From Hydnum rufescens UP504 (lineage: Eukaryota; Basidiomycota; Agaricomycetes; Cantharellales; Hydnaceae), in contig MU129156.1 of assembly GCA_014904985.1 (NCBI GenBank), positions 1-64,000 on the forward strand: a stretch of 64,000 bases of DNA, read 5' to 3'. The position numbers and the translations under genes were made by a program. This document shows, piece by piece, positions 19,429 to 31,274 of this stretch; positions within the stretch are counted from its first letter, which is position 1; each line of letters begins with the position of its first letter. A model generated the notes under the pieces. It did no database searches and was not told the DNA's origin. It saw only the letters and a program-made list of their open reading frames with translations.

Positions 19429-19920
19429 GTCCCAACATTCTAAGCTCGAAACCTCAGTGAACCCCTACACAAAGCCTGCTCAAGGGTATCCACATAGAAG
19501 TCTGCCTCCTATACAATGTATATATAATAATAAATAATAAGTAGTGGTATAGTAATCAATAGTGACAAAGGGTCAGTGAAATAGGAAAGTGAGGGAAGCA
19601 AATAATCCAACCATCCTCTATGCATATTCAGAGACCTGAGAGATATTCAAACCCGCCTTCATACCCCCGGGAATGGCGGGTTCTTGGTGGGTTTTAGGCA
19701 TGGGTCCACCTTGGTACTCCCGCCCTGCGGGGTCAAAACCCACGGGGTCAAAACCCGCGGGTTTCGAAACCCCGTGCAATACCCTAGCTGCCACTGCTGC
19801 CACTGCTGCCACTGCTGCCACTGCTGCCGCTGCTGTTGCTGCTGCTGCTGCTGTTGCTGTTGTGTCGTGGTCGTGTGGTCGCTTTCCTGTTGCTGGGTGT
19901 GGCTGCGCTGCACACTTGCG
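19429..19920. other. End of array, AT-rich linker and GC-rich/CTG microsatellite
   Basis: The block-4 terminal exon fades out by about 19500. An AT-rich linker follows to 19650. Then comes a GC-rich segment with ACCCGCGGGTTT and AACCCACGGGGTC motifs (the inverted relative of 16310-16520), ending in a (CTGCCA)n/(CTG)n microsatellite at about 19790-19865. Open frames here are poly-Gln, poly-Ala or poly-Cys artefacts of the microsatellite. Confidence 0.6.
19790..19865. repeat. (CTGCCA)n/(CTG)n microsatellite
   Basis: Four CTGCCA hexamers in a row followed by interrupted CTG/TTG triplets. It is embedded in a GC-rich dispersed repeat. Confidence 0.85.
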
Positions 19921-20572
19921 AAATTCAATGCCAGCAATTGCCAATACTCAAGAAGTGCCCCAAGTGCCAGTGTTACAGGCACAATACAGATTAATAGCAA
20001 GCATGTGGATGTGGAATATATAATATATAATAAATATTTGTTTAAAAATGTGAAGAAGAGGATGATAATGAGCCAGAGCTCAATAAGGGATGATATGCCT
20101 CATTGCAAAGTGGATTGGACCACTTCCACACATCAGAATTGGCCCAAATTTAAATATAGTGATGGTATATATACACCTTATATGGGTGACTAATTATATC
20201 AGACGATTCTGGCATTCTTCAATTTTTCATGCCTTCAATTCCCTATTTAGGGAATTGAAGGCATGAAAAATTGAAGAATGCCAGAATCGTCTGATATAAT
20301 TAGTCACCCATATAAGGTGTATATATACCATCACTATATTTAAATTTGGGCCAATTCTGATGTGTGGAAGTGGTCCAATCCACTTTGCAATGAGGCATAT
20401 CATCCCTTATTGAGCTCTGGCTCATTATCATCCTCTTCTTCACATTTTTAAACAAATATTTATTATATATTATATATTCCACATCCACATGCTTGCTATT
20501 AATCTGTATTGTGCCTGTAACACTGGCACTTGGGGCGCTTCTTGAGTATTGGCAATTGCCGGCATTGAATTT
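19921..20572. repeat. 652-bp near-perfect palindrome of MITE-like arms
   Basis: Every position pairs with its mirror around 20246.5; the identical 62-codon frame on both arms (19684-20193 shares its tail with 20300-20488) reflects this. The ends are AAATTCAATGCC / GGCATTGAATTT, followed inward by AGCAATTGCCAATACTC. Each arm is a relative of the MITE-like element at 11721-12060. It is best explained as two copies joined head to head, or one foldback copy. No gene. Confidence 0.85.
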
Positions 20573-20652
20573 GGTATCTTACTTCTACAACAACAACATG
20601 CAACTGCCTGGAAAGGCAAGCATGCTATAGAAGAAAGATTGGGAGCTCCAAT
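20573..20652. other. Short spacer between two palindromes
   Basis: Eighty bases with no feature that I recognise. It directly joins the 652-bp palindrome to the 3.76-kb palindrome. Confidence 0.6.
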
Positions 20653-23600
20653 GCAGCCTGGTCAGCCATATAGAGGGGCCTTAAAAGGAGGGACACGTTG
20701 ATGACTTAGGTAGGCCTAAATGGCTGAAATCAAGTTTGATGTCAAGTGATGATCAAAAAGCTGAATTTGACAACTGGCAATTACAATTTGACAATATTTT
20801 GACATCAAGCAATGTCAAGTGCCTCATTTATGAGCACTTTGCAAAATGTCAGTCAACAAACTTAATAATTAATATATACACTAGATATACTGTATAATAA
20901 AAAAGCCTAAATGTGGTAATCAGATAGCCCAATGGGGATGGGTGCATTAGATAATATCCCATTACATTATACAGTGTTTCCTATTTAAAAAAAAGCCTAA
21001 ATGCGGAAATTGGATGAAGTGCATCCAAAAAACATTTAAGCATCCAGCCCAATGGGGGCCCAGGACCAGGGGGAAGTGCCTGGGATAGATGGATGGGCCT
21101 CTAGGGACCCCAATAGAGTGAAAAAATCAGGCCCAGGGCCAATGATTAGTGCCTGAAACAATGAGAGCAGTAAAAACATCACTGGAACCACCAGAACTTG
21201 CCGAGAAATAAGCGCTGGGCAGATCGCTCTGAAATTTGGGATGTGATTAGGGATCACCTCAACGCAAATCATATAAAAATTTCAGCCAAATCCATGCATA
21301 GGTTATGGAGATATGAAGGAAACAAGTCTGGACATTAAAAATTCATTTTCTCCCCCAGAAAAATAGCTGGGGACTTGAAAATTTGCACAGAGCATAACTA
21401 CACAATGTACTAATTATGTGCAAAACATCAGCCCAATATACCTACTTTAAGGGAGTGAACTGGACAATAGGTACCAGAAACACTGGAAATTGCCCAAATG
21501 TAAGGAGTGCAAGGATCATTCTGAAATTTGGCATGTGATTAGATACTGTTTAGATGAAGACTATATCAAAATTTCAGCCAGATCCACTCAGTAAGTACAG
21601 AGATATGAGGGAAACAGGTTTAAACATTGAAAATCAATTTACTCCCCCCCACAGACAAGATATGGACTTGAAATTAGACATGGGTCATGATCATATAATT
21701 AAATAGCCATGTGCCAAAAATCAGCATATTCTGTTTACTTCTAGACATTCAACTCCCTTTTCAGGCAAAAAGAGAACAACAAGCTACCATGAATGTTAAG
21801 CACTTTAAATTACACCCAAAATAGGTGGAATGGGCTTATAATATTATAGCCCTGACTGTATCCAAAAATGGAATTAATTGGATGTGTGGAAGTAGCTTAA
21901 ATTGAGGGGGAGGGGGAGGAAGATCAAAAGTGAATTACATAATATGTAGAGAAGGGGTGGCTCTGATATTACACCACTGAGTTAATACATATATGGGGAG
22001 TGTACATGCCAGATATCAGCCCAACTGGACTCCATTTAGGCAGTGTTCCACAGGCCTCCCCCCTAAACAACAATTTCCTCCCCAGAGCCTTCCATCCATG
22101 TAATTCCCCTGAGAATGCACACTTGGGTCATCCAAACACATCTATAGCATTCCTCAAAATTTCAGATTTATGACTCCAGTGTTAGAGTCTCCATAATATT
22201 TTCAAGTTTCACTGAGATACACCCTCCAGTTGGGACACTTCCAGGGCTCCAATGACTCTGAATTTTTGTAGGTCACACTTGCTCATCATTTGAGGCTCAG
22301 CCCCACATTCTCAGCCCATTCTGAGCACTTTTGACATTTGTCACATGACCAAGATCTTCCCCTCCCCCTGCTTCACTCAGTCATCCAATTTGTGTAGATA
22401 TTGTTTCCATCTGCAGTGGTAGTATGTGACAGTGCATGATTCAAATTTCAGGAGATTCCATGCAATATTGATTGAGTTATTCAAGAAACATTCTAGATCA
22501 ATTCAATTTGGGGGTCAGAACAGCAGTATTTCCACTAAATACCGCTGTTCTGACCCCAAATTGAATTGATCTGGAATGTTTCTTGAATAGCTCAATCAAT
22601 ATTGCATGGAATCTCCTGAAATTTGAATCATGCACTGTCACACACTACTACTACAGATGGCAACAAAGTCCACACAAATTGGATGACTGAGTGAAGCAGG
22701 GGGAGGGGAAGATCTTGGTCATGTGACAAATGTCAAAAGTGCTCAGAATGGGCTGAGAATGTGGGGCTGAGCCTCAAATGATGAGCAAGTGTGACCTACA
22801 AAAATTCAGAGTCATTGGAGCCCTGGAAGTGTCCCAACTGGAGGGTGTATCTCAGTGAAACTTGAAAATATTATGGAGACTCTAACACTGGAGTCATAAA
22901 TCTGAAATTTTGAGGAATGCTATAGATGTGTTTGGATGACCCAAGTGTGCATTCTCAGGGGAATTACATGGATGGAAGGCTCTGGGGAGGAAATTGTTGT
23001 TTAGGGGGGAGGCCTGTGGAACACTGCCTAAATGGAGTCCAGTTGGGCTGATATCTGGCATGTACACTCCCCATATATGTATTAACTCAGTGGTGTAATA
23101 TCAGAGCCACCCTTCTCTACATATTATGTAATTCACTTTTGATCTTCCTCCCCCTCCCCCTCAATTTAAGCTACTTCCACACATCCAATTAATTCCATTT
23201 TTGGATACAGTCAGGGCTATAATATTATAAGCCCATTCCACCTATTTTGGGTGTAATTTAAAGTGCTTAACATTCATGGTAGCTTGTTGTTCTCTTTTTG
23301 CCTGAAAAGGGAGTTGAATGTCTAGAAGTAAACAGAATATGCTGATTTTTGGCACATGGCTATTTAATTATATGATCATGACCCATGTCTAATTTCAAGT
23401 CCATATCTTGTCTGTGGGGGGGAGTAAATTGATTTTCAATGTTTAAACCTGTTTCCCTCATATCTCTGTACTTACTGAGTGGATCTGGCTGAAATTTTGA
23501 TATAGTCTTCATCTAAACAGTATCTAATCACATGCCAAATTTCAGAATGATCCTTGCACTCCTTACATTTGGGCAATTTCCAGTGTTTCTGGTACCTATT

Positions 23601-24413
23601 GTCCAGTTCACTCCCTTAAAGTAGGTATATTGGGCTGATGTTTTGCACATAATTAGTACATTGTGTAGTTATGCTCTGTGCAAATTTTCAAGTCCCCAGC
23701 TATTTTTCTGGGGGAGAAAATGAATTTTTAATGTCCAGACTTGTTTCCTTCATATCTCCATAACCTATGCATGGATTTGGCTGAAATTTTTATATGATTT
23801 GCGTTGAGGTGATCCCTAATCACATCCCAAATTTCAGAGCGATCTGCCCAGCGCTTATTTCTCGGCAAGTTCTGGTGGTTCCAGTGATGTTTTTACTGCT
23901 CTCATTGTTTCAGGCACTAATCATTGGCCCTGGGCCTGATTTTTTCACTCTATTGGGGTCCCTAGAGGCCCATCCATCTATCCCAGGCACTTCCCCCTGG
24001 TCCTGGGCCCCCATTGGGCTGGATGCTTAAATGTTTTTTGGATGCACTTCATCCAATTTCCGCATTTAGGCTTTTTTTTAAATAGGAAACACTGTATAAT
24101 GTAATGGGATATTATCTAATGCACCCATCCCCATTGGGCTATCTGATTACCACATTTAGGCTTTTTTATTATACAGTATATCTAGTGTATATATTAATTA
24201 TTAAGTTTGTTGACTGACATTTTGCAAAGTGCTCATAAATGAGGCACTTGACATTGCTTGATGTCAAAATATTGTCAAATTGTAATTGCCAGTTGTCAAA
24301 TTCAGCTTTTTGATCATCACTTGACATCAAACTTGATTTCAGCCATTTAGGCCTACCTAAGTCATCAACGTGTCCCTCCTTTTAAGGCCCCTCTATATGG
24401 CTGACCAGGCTGC
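20653..24413. mobile_element. 3.76-kb foldback (palindromic) element
   Basis: Two arms of about 1.87 kb mirror each other around 22533, from GCAGCCTGGTCAGCCATAT at the left to its exact complement at the right. Identity is essentially complete in the outer arms and falls near the centre (compare 22391-22430 with 22640-22680). No transposase is encoded; short frames are mirrored and contain no domain. The arms contain divergent internal repeats of about 300 bp (GCTGAAATTT..GCACATNATTA pattern). Related copies are 51597-54751 with terminus 55250-55461, 57015-62610, and probably 6605-8500. This looks like a non-autonomous foldback family. No clear target duplication was found. Confidence 0.85.
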
Positions 24414-25393
24414 TGATGAGGAGTACCTTGCTGCCCCACAGATACATGTGAGTTTGGATTCGAAGGACAAGTCGACTGCAAATCGATTTCAACAACAAGA
24501 CATGACAGTCACTGAGTTGCATCATCATCAGCTCCATCACAAGATTGGGTGTCACTCCCAGCACCCTGAGAGACACTGGATTCCCCCTGAGGCACCATGG
24601 GCCCAGCTCCAATCCTGGCGCAAGACTTGGGATCTTTCAATGTAGTAGGCAGGTCTGCATCTTCTTCATTGGACTTGGAAGAGGTCTCAGGGGGATCAAT
24701 GGAGCATGTTTTTTGAGGGACTCTAGACTTGGAGCCAATCTTGGGTGGAGCTTTGGTGCAATATTTAGAAGCCAAGGCCTTGGTACTTCTGGTATTAGAA
24801 TGATGAGAGTGAAGGGTGGAGAGCTTTGGGGAGACTTCAGGTTCTGGTGACTGGGCAATGAGTGTAGGGTTCGAGCAAGTCCACCAGCCATTCATCATGA
24901 TTAAGCAGTAGCTGCGAGTATGAACAGCAAGTGTAATAAATTGTGAGGGAGCTTAAAAACCTGAATCACAGCTATGCAAAGATATTGTGACTCAGGGGAG
25001 AAGTCCTACAGGCTGAATACAAGTATGCAAGGTAGATGTACAGTTGCCAGTCAAACAAAAGCTGCCAGTTATGGAGATGAGAGAGCAAGATGAGAGAGCA
25101 GGAGACAAGAGAGTGGTGAGATGAGAGAACAAGACAAGAGAATGAGATGATAATCACTTTACTGAGCCCACAAATACACACAGTAATGGATCAAGCATGT
25201 AGCCTAGAAAGCACTCCAACACAAGGATGAGTACTTCTTCAACTACGTGGGCAGTGTAAGTGTTTGATGACTTGACACTGGCAGATGCTGAATAGCATTG
25301 CAACTGTATAGGAATAAACTTTACACTGTATATGGTATTAACTTTACTTTATTATGAATACACAAAGGAAAAGAATGTGGAGAAGGATGAAAA
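24414..25393 (-). other. Unassigned segment with a 129-codon minus-strand frame
   Basis: The frame at 24509-24898 (minus) encodes a Ser/Pro/Thr-rich protein start with no domain I recognise. It is low-complexity and polar, with many Ser, Lys and Pro, and ends just inside the boundary of the foldback element. It may be the N-terminus of a gene cut off by that element. The rest is CpG-poor and AT-rich, with an AGAGCAAGATGAGAGAGCAGG-like purine-rich patch at 25070-25150. Confidence 0.35.
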
Positions 25394-26789
25394 TTATGAG
25401 GCTGAGGACTTGGCAGGTTTGGAGTATTCAGGGTGCTTGAGGTTCAAATCCAATTTGATATGCCAAACAGGAGGAGACTTTGCAAATCCAAAGGATTCAT
25501 CTGGAAGTAGATTGGGTCCCCAAGTGGTGCTGCAACCCTCATTTACCAACCAACAGATCCAATGAATAATGGCATCAACAGGTCCTGAGGTAGGCCACAT
25601 CATTGTCACAAACCCAACACTCATCATGCGATTGCTATGGGCACAGATCATCATCTCCATTCAACAAAGATCAAGATCAACAGTTTGGGTGGGCAATTGG
25701 GTGAGCTGGGCAACCAACCATGCAGTGTTGAATTCGATGACTTGGAGGTGATGTAAGTGCTGGTCCCTAGGTATTAATGCACCAATGATTGGTGGATACT
25801 GGTCATAGTTGAGGAAGTACTCCCCATATTGAGACCTAGAATCTTTGTCCTTAATCAAAGGAGGTGCTATCACCAAAAGATTGTCCAGTTCCTGCTGGCT
25901 GTGAGCATGAGCATATACCTGATCAATATATTCTAAATCCCTCAACCCAGTGTAATGCTCAGATGGTGCATGTGAAGCATTGATCATGACAGTCATGACC
26001 TTGGCCACACAAGTTGCAGCCCATCCCTCCAAAGTCACCTTCAGCTCATCACATGGGCGGCTCCATTTGAACAGAAGCTGAATTGAAACCTTGCCCTTCT
26101 TGCATTCCGTGTGAGCTGCAATCACCTGTGGGTACAGAGCCAGCCATATGTCAGGTGTTTGGAAGCCTTCTGGAACAGGGCCCAGAGAGATGATGAACCA
26201 ATGGCCCACTGGGATGGGGGAGTAAAGCATCCCTGACACCACTGCCTGTGGCTGAGGCATCAGAACATTGGGGGTGGGTCCACTAAGTGCATTGAGCAAA
26301 TGACCAATTATCATGGGGTCATATGGTGTCGCCTGGGCTGCCACCTGTTGCTGAGGCACCAAGACATTAGTGGTGGACCCACTAACTGCACTGGCCCAAG
26401 ATCCATGACCCCGGCCAGCAGGATGCACAGGCATAGGACCACCAAAACCTTGAAGACCCTGATCCCCAAAAGAACCACCTTGCTGCTGATAATTCCCTTG
26501 CCCCTCACTATGATGGGCAGAAAGTTCTGGCACCAATGTGCCTCTCCCTCTCTGTACAATGGGCATTGAATGCCCATAACACCTCATGGAAGTTGAAGCT
26601 GCCTGGGGGTGTGGTGCAGGCCAATACAATGTGCTTGACAGACCCCTAGGATGTGGAAGGGATTGGGGACCCCCTGTATGGTTCCTGTACCTGTGATCAT
26701 GAGGATCATGCATACAGGACTGAGGGGATTGAGTTCGAGTCTGATTTCAAGGGAAATGGAGATGAGATGGGGAGTGTGGGCAAGAGTGG

Positions 26790-27440
26790 GGATCAGAATG
26801 AGGCTGAGAGTGAGATTGAGATTGAGAGCAAGAGTGATATCACAGGGAGCAGGTGTGATATTGTGGGGAGCAGGTGCAATATTGAGGGGAGTGGGTGTGA
26901 TATTGAGGGGAGTGGGTGTGATGTCATGGAGAACAGGTGTGAGGATGAGAACAGGAGTGAGGACAAGAACAGGAGTGAGGATGAGAATGGGAACAAGATG
27001 AGCAAGAAGAGCGAGAGCAAGGGTGATCATCTGACCTAGAGTTGCCTGGAAACCCCAAGCATGAATGATAAGCACTTTGTCCTGGTACCACAGAACACTT
27101 GAGACAAAAGGATAGTACTCACTATCTACCCTCTTATGAGCCCTCTGCTCCTCATCATGGTCCAGACATTGAGGGGGGGTCAGCACATGAGGACTCGGTT
27201 CATGGGGTGGGGGTGTCAACTTGTGAGGTGGAGAAGTCAACTCATGAGGTGGGGGGGTCAACTCATGAGGCAGGGGCATCAACTCACCAGGCAGGGGAGT
27301 CAATTCGCGAGGTGGGGGAGGGGTCAACTTGTGAGGGGGGGGTGTCAACTCACAAGGCAGGGGAGTCAACTTGTGAGGCAGGGGGGTCAACTTGTGAGGT
27401 GGGGGGTCAACTTGCAAGGTATGAGTGTTGATTTCCAAGG
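26790..27440. repeat. Two minisatellites inside the broken gene
   Basis: At 26800-27000 short purine-rich GAGGATGAGAACAGG and ATTGAGGGGAGTGGGTGTG units are tandemly repeated. At 27180-27430 an 18-24-bp GGGGTCAACTCATGAGG-like unit repeats at least ten times, giving Pro-His-(Lys/Glu)-Leu-Thr repeats on the minus strand. Unit length variation shifts the reading frame, so length changes here probably broke the gene. Confidence 0.7.
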
Positions 27441-28588
27441 AGGGGATGTCGGCACATGAGGGGGTGTAGGCACACAGGGATGTGGTGTTGGTATGTGAGG
27501 AGGGGGTGTAGACTTGCAATGGGGTGTAGGAATGCAAGGTGGTGTTGGTGTGTGAGGTGGAGGTGGAGGTGTGCTAGGAGGGGGTATCAGGACACAAAGG
27601 GGAGATGTTGAAGGGGGATGATGGGATGAGGCAGCCTGATGAGTGCTTGGATGTGCACTCACCAAGCCTGAGCTAGTGCTAGCTCCAAGAGTCTCGTCAA
27701 CATCCCAACCATAATGCCTTGCTCATGCCCGAAGCTTCTTCTCCTTCCAAATCGCATTCGCTTGCACATTGCAAGGATCCCTCCATTCTATAATGAGGCA
27801 TGCATCAAAGGGGCTGAGAGATTTTGCCTTTTTGCCCTGGGCAGCTGCCTGCCAATGCTTTATATCAAGTAGAGCTTCCTTGTCACCATTATGGGCTTGC
27901 TTCATCAACTGGTGAGCTGCCTCTTGCATCTTATTGACAGCCTCCTTTGCTTTCCTCTTCTTTGCAGTTGCAATGACAACCTGTTGATCATACTCTGTGT
28001 CTGTCTCGCCTCTTATAGGCTGAACATGTATGGGTGAATCGGAACCTGAACTTTCATCCTCAGGATCCAAATCCCATGAGCTTTCCAAGAATATCTCCAT
28101 CCCCATCACAGGACAATCCCAGAAGCATGAACCAGAGTAAAAGGACTGCAGCTGAAGGTACTCTTCAGGCGATACATCATAGATGGATTAGGAGTTAGAG
28201 AACCAGACCCAATAATCAGAGAATTGTTCCTGACAATGTAGCACAGGACTATATCTTCCATGGGTTCATCAGGAAGGACTCCAGGATAATGACAAGGGGC
28301 AATGATCCAAGGATCAGGACAGTTGTGCTCCACAAGGAGCCGGACATAAACATTGTGAGTGACCATCTTCCTTTTGGCTTCATCTGGGATGCCACTGGAC
28401 TGATTGCCATCAGGAGAATTGCAATGAAGGCCATGCATAAGCTTAACATCTATGCCATGCTGTCTGAGCCAGATACCCGACACAGGGACTCCATGATGGA
28501 GGAGGTCTTGGAGCCAAGGACCTTCTGTTGAATGGACATACATGGCACCCATTAGATCGTTGTCCACACCAAAATGAGCATGGGTCTC

Positions 28589-29197
28589 TGTCAGGGCCAT
28601 GCTGTGACAAGAGCACCAAACAAATATAAACACAGATAATTCTGGCTAAGTCTGGCTGAGTCTGAGAGAATCCGGGCAAGAATGAGATAACGAGGATAGG
28701 AGGGGACGGAGAGGCAATCCAGCAGCCCAGAGGGGACTAGGCAGGAATGAGCACAGCAGTCCTTAAGCTCATGGAGTCAACTGGAAAGTACTCAGACTGT
28801 AGTCTGGAGTAGAAGTGGAAATCCTGAGATTAACATTAAGGGAATAGGTACAGTGAGGCTAACCTGTAGTCTGGAGTAGAAGCAGAAATCCTGAGAGACC
28901 AAAGCTGAGTCTCTGGATGTCGCCCCAGACTACTTATACATAGTTCCTATACTATGGGGGATTGATTGCTTAATGAGAGGTGGTTACAGGGGGGCAGGCA
29001 CAAGAGGGGGAGCAGGCAGGGGACAGGAAAGTGGAGGGAACAGGGACAGGGCCAGGGGTAAGTGTGTGGGAACCGGAAGTAAAGGAAATGAGGAAATGAA
29101 GGGGAAATGAAACAGAGGTGGGGACAAATCAGAAACAGGCCAGAACCAAAACCGGAAACAAAACCAGAATTAACCAGGAAATGGACAAACTCTGACA
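28589..29197 (-). mobile_element. Solo LTR (family B), 609 bp, with GTCTC target duplication
   Basis: The plus strand starts TGTCAGGG and ends CTGACA, flanked by GTCTC at 28584-28588 and 29198-29202. On the minus strand a TATAAGTA box lies at 28931-28938; the same box and surroundings occur on the plus strand in the copy at 63513. Excision with one GTCTC joins the flanking coding sequence in frame. No internal region or partner LTR is present. Confidence 0.85.
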
Positions 29198-29343
29198 GTC
29201 TCTGAATTTCCAGAGACTATGTGATCAATACACCAGTGCATCATCATACATGCAAAGGCACCGTATTTGTATGCAACCTGAATGTAATCCATAACGAGCC
29301 CACACAACACGTCAAAAAAAGAGGCATTGCGGATGATTTCTGG

Positions 29344-30728
29344 TGTAAGCAGGATGGTTATCAACCAATCCAACTACTGTCTGTGAGGTTGAGCCAGGGA
29401 TGAAGGAGGGAATCACAGAACTAATCCGGATATTCAGGTCTGAGTGGGGGAAGGTCTTTTGAACAGGGGAAATTGCAGTGAGCCAACAAAGCCCAAGCAA
29501 TTAAGTGAGAATGTGTGTTTCAGTCAGATTACCACACCCTAAGAATATCTTCTTGAGACCTTAGTCAAAGTGTATTTAGAATTCACTTTTTGTAGTGAGA
29601 TATCACCCAGGGACCAGCAGCTGTTCAAGGAGCTTCAAACTGGAGGGAGGGGGAGAACTAATGAATTTGTGTGCTAGCTGCACCTAATATACAATACAGA
29701 CTTCAACTCAATGGAAAGTGAAAAAGTTGGACTTAAGGGATACACAGAGAAAAAGAAAAGAAATTAAAATCTTCAAAAGTGATGGAGATATTCCAATTTC
29801 AAGATAAAAGGGGAGATTGACACATTACATGCTATTCCTCCTTCAAACCTGGACAAGTTCCCTTAAGAAAAAGTGGAATAGGTTGCCCTGAGGGTCTTCT
29901 CTATCAGACATAAGAGGGCCGGAAGTAATTCACTATTTTGAATGGTGGAGCAAAGGGGGAGTCATGGGGAGGGAGTTGTCTTGTGAAAAATGGAGTTCGC
30001 ATCCACTCGTTTTGCCCTTGGTACCGTTCGATGCGCATTTTCAACAGATTTCAGAGCGTGGTACTTGTGAACAAATCTGATAAGAATTGGATTCAAAAAT
30101 CAAGAAATACTCCTTCAGAGTATGAGTCTTGGCAAGATATCATTACAGGGACCGCATTTTTGATCTGTTCGTTTTGTGTTTGATACTGTTCGATAGGTAC
30201 GATTTGTATCTTTCTGGGCGAGGTTGTTTCGAGTCGATCTGATCAACAATGACAGAGAAATTTGAAAAATACTCCTTTAGAGTAGTGCAGCCCCTATCTG
30301 GATCATGTGATGGATCCACAAGTCCAGAATCAGAACTAGGCCCAGTCCATGTTGTTACATAATCACAATTTGTTGCCCTTAAGGCAGTAGGATGGCTTGG
30401 AAGAACAGACAAGCCATACAGTCTTGTGGAAGAATGGCAAGTTGAATTGCCTTGTCCAAAGAAAATGGACTTGATGTAGGGCATAAACTGCCCCTTTTTG
30501 ATGAGGATTGTTGAAGTCTGACAGATAGTCAATAAATTGACTGGTAGACATGGTAAAGGAATGAGGCAATATTATGAGTTGGAAAGGAGTGGGAATCCAA
30601 TTGATTTCTTGAATAAATGAATGATGATAAATTTAAATGAGCATGGTGACATATAATTGATTCGTTTGTAAGGGAAATGGGCCTCAGAAGATGAGGATTC
30701 TATGGTGTAGGGATTTATCCCTCCAACA
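29344..30728 (-). mobile_element. Solo LTR (family A), 1,385 bp, with CTGG target duplication
   Basis: The ends TGTAAGCAGG and TCCCTCCAACA are as in the copy at 9592-10804. A 4-bp direct repeat CTGG flanks it (29340-29343, 30729-30732). It interrupts the minus-strand gene; excision restores a continuous frame. Many positions that are CG in the array copy are TG or CA here, for example GATCCGTTCGTCGCG versus GATCTGTTCGTTTTG. Confidence 0.82.
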
Positions 30729-31217
30729 CTGGTTGAATGGGAAGGATCACATTACTCAGAGTGCCCTGGAGTCCTACAGCTTGACCAGCTGAACACCAGC
30801 AATCATATCGAGCAGAGACAAAGGTCTCTAAGTGTTGCTGATACTGGTCAACTAGCTGGACACTGACATTGGGAACCCATACAATATCTGCTTCAGCTGG
30901 GGGGGAGGGGTCAGAAGGTTGACATGAGATGTAAGCAAGATATGGCATCTGGGTTGAATACAACATTGGTGACCATGTAAAATCAAAGATGGGGGCCATA
31001 CATGCATCCTTGTGGGTAGATATGTAATGGTGAGAATAAAAAGCCTGTTCCCTGCTGTAAAGTTCAGGGGTGAAGTCGAGTGGGCACTGTAATGAGAGCT
31101 GGAAGGGTCAGTGGCTATTTGTGAACATGACCACCCACTCCACCTGTGTGATGGCGGAATGTAAAGAATCATGATCATGCCCATCATCATGTGGAATGCC
31201 CTGTGCAGAGCCAAAAT

Positions 31218-31274
31218 CTGTTTGTAAGTCAGAAAATTTCATAGTCGAGCATAACATGTTCTACCCAAACTCAC
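31218..31274 (-). other. 57-bp spliceosomal intron in the broken gene
   Basis: GTGAGT donor, CTGAC branch site and AACAG acceptor. Removal deletes an in-frame TAG and keeps the frame, as 57 is a multiple of three. Confidence 0.65.

Noticed and set aside
19618..20000. Poly-Gln/Ala frames on both strands
   Set aside because: They are translations of the CTG/CTGCCA microsatellite.
21036..24030. Identical 78-codon frames at 21036-21272 and 23794-24030
   Set aside because: They are mirror images in the palindrome arms with no domain; identity comes from the palindrome, not from coding.
26653..27459. Plus-strand repeat-rich frames opposite the broken gene
   Set aside because: They are the other strand of minisatellites; the minus strand continues recognisable coding on both sides.
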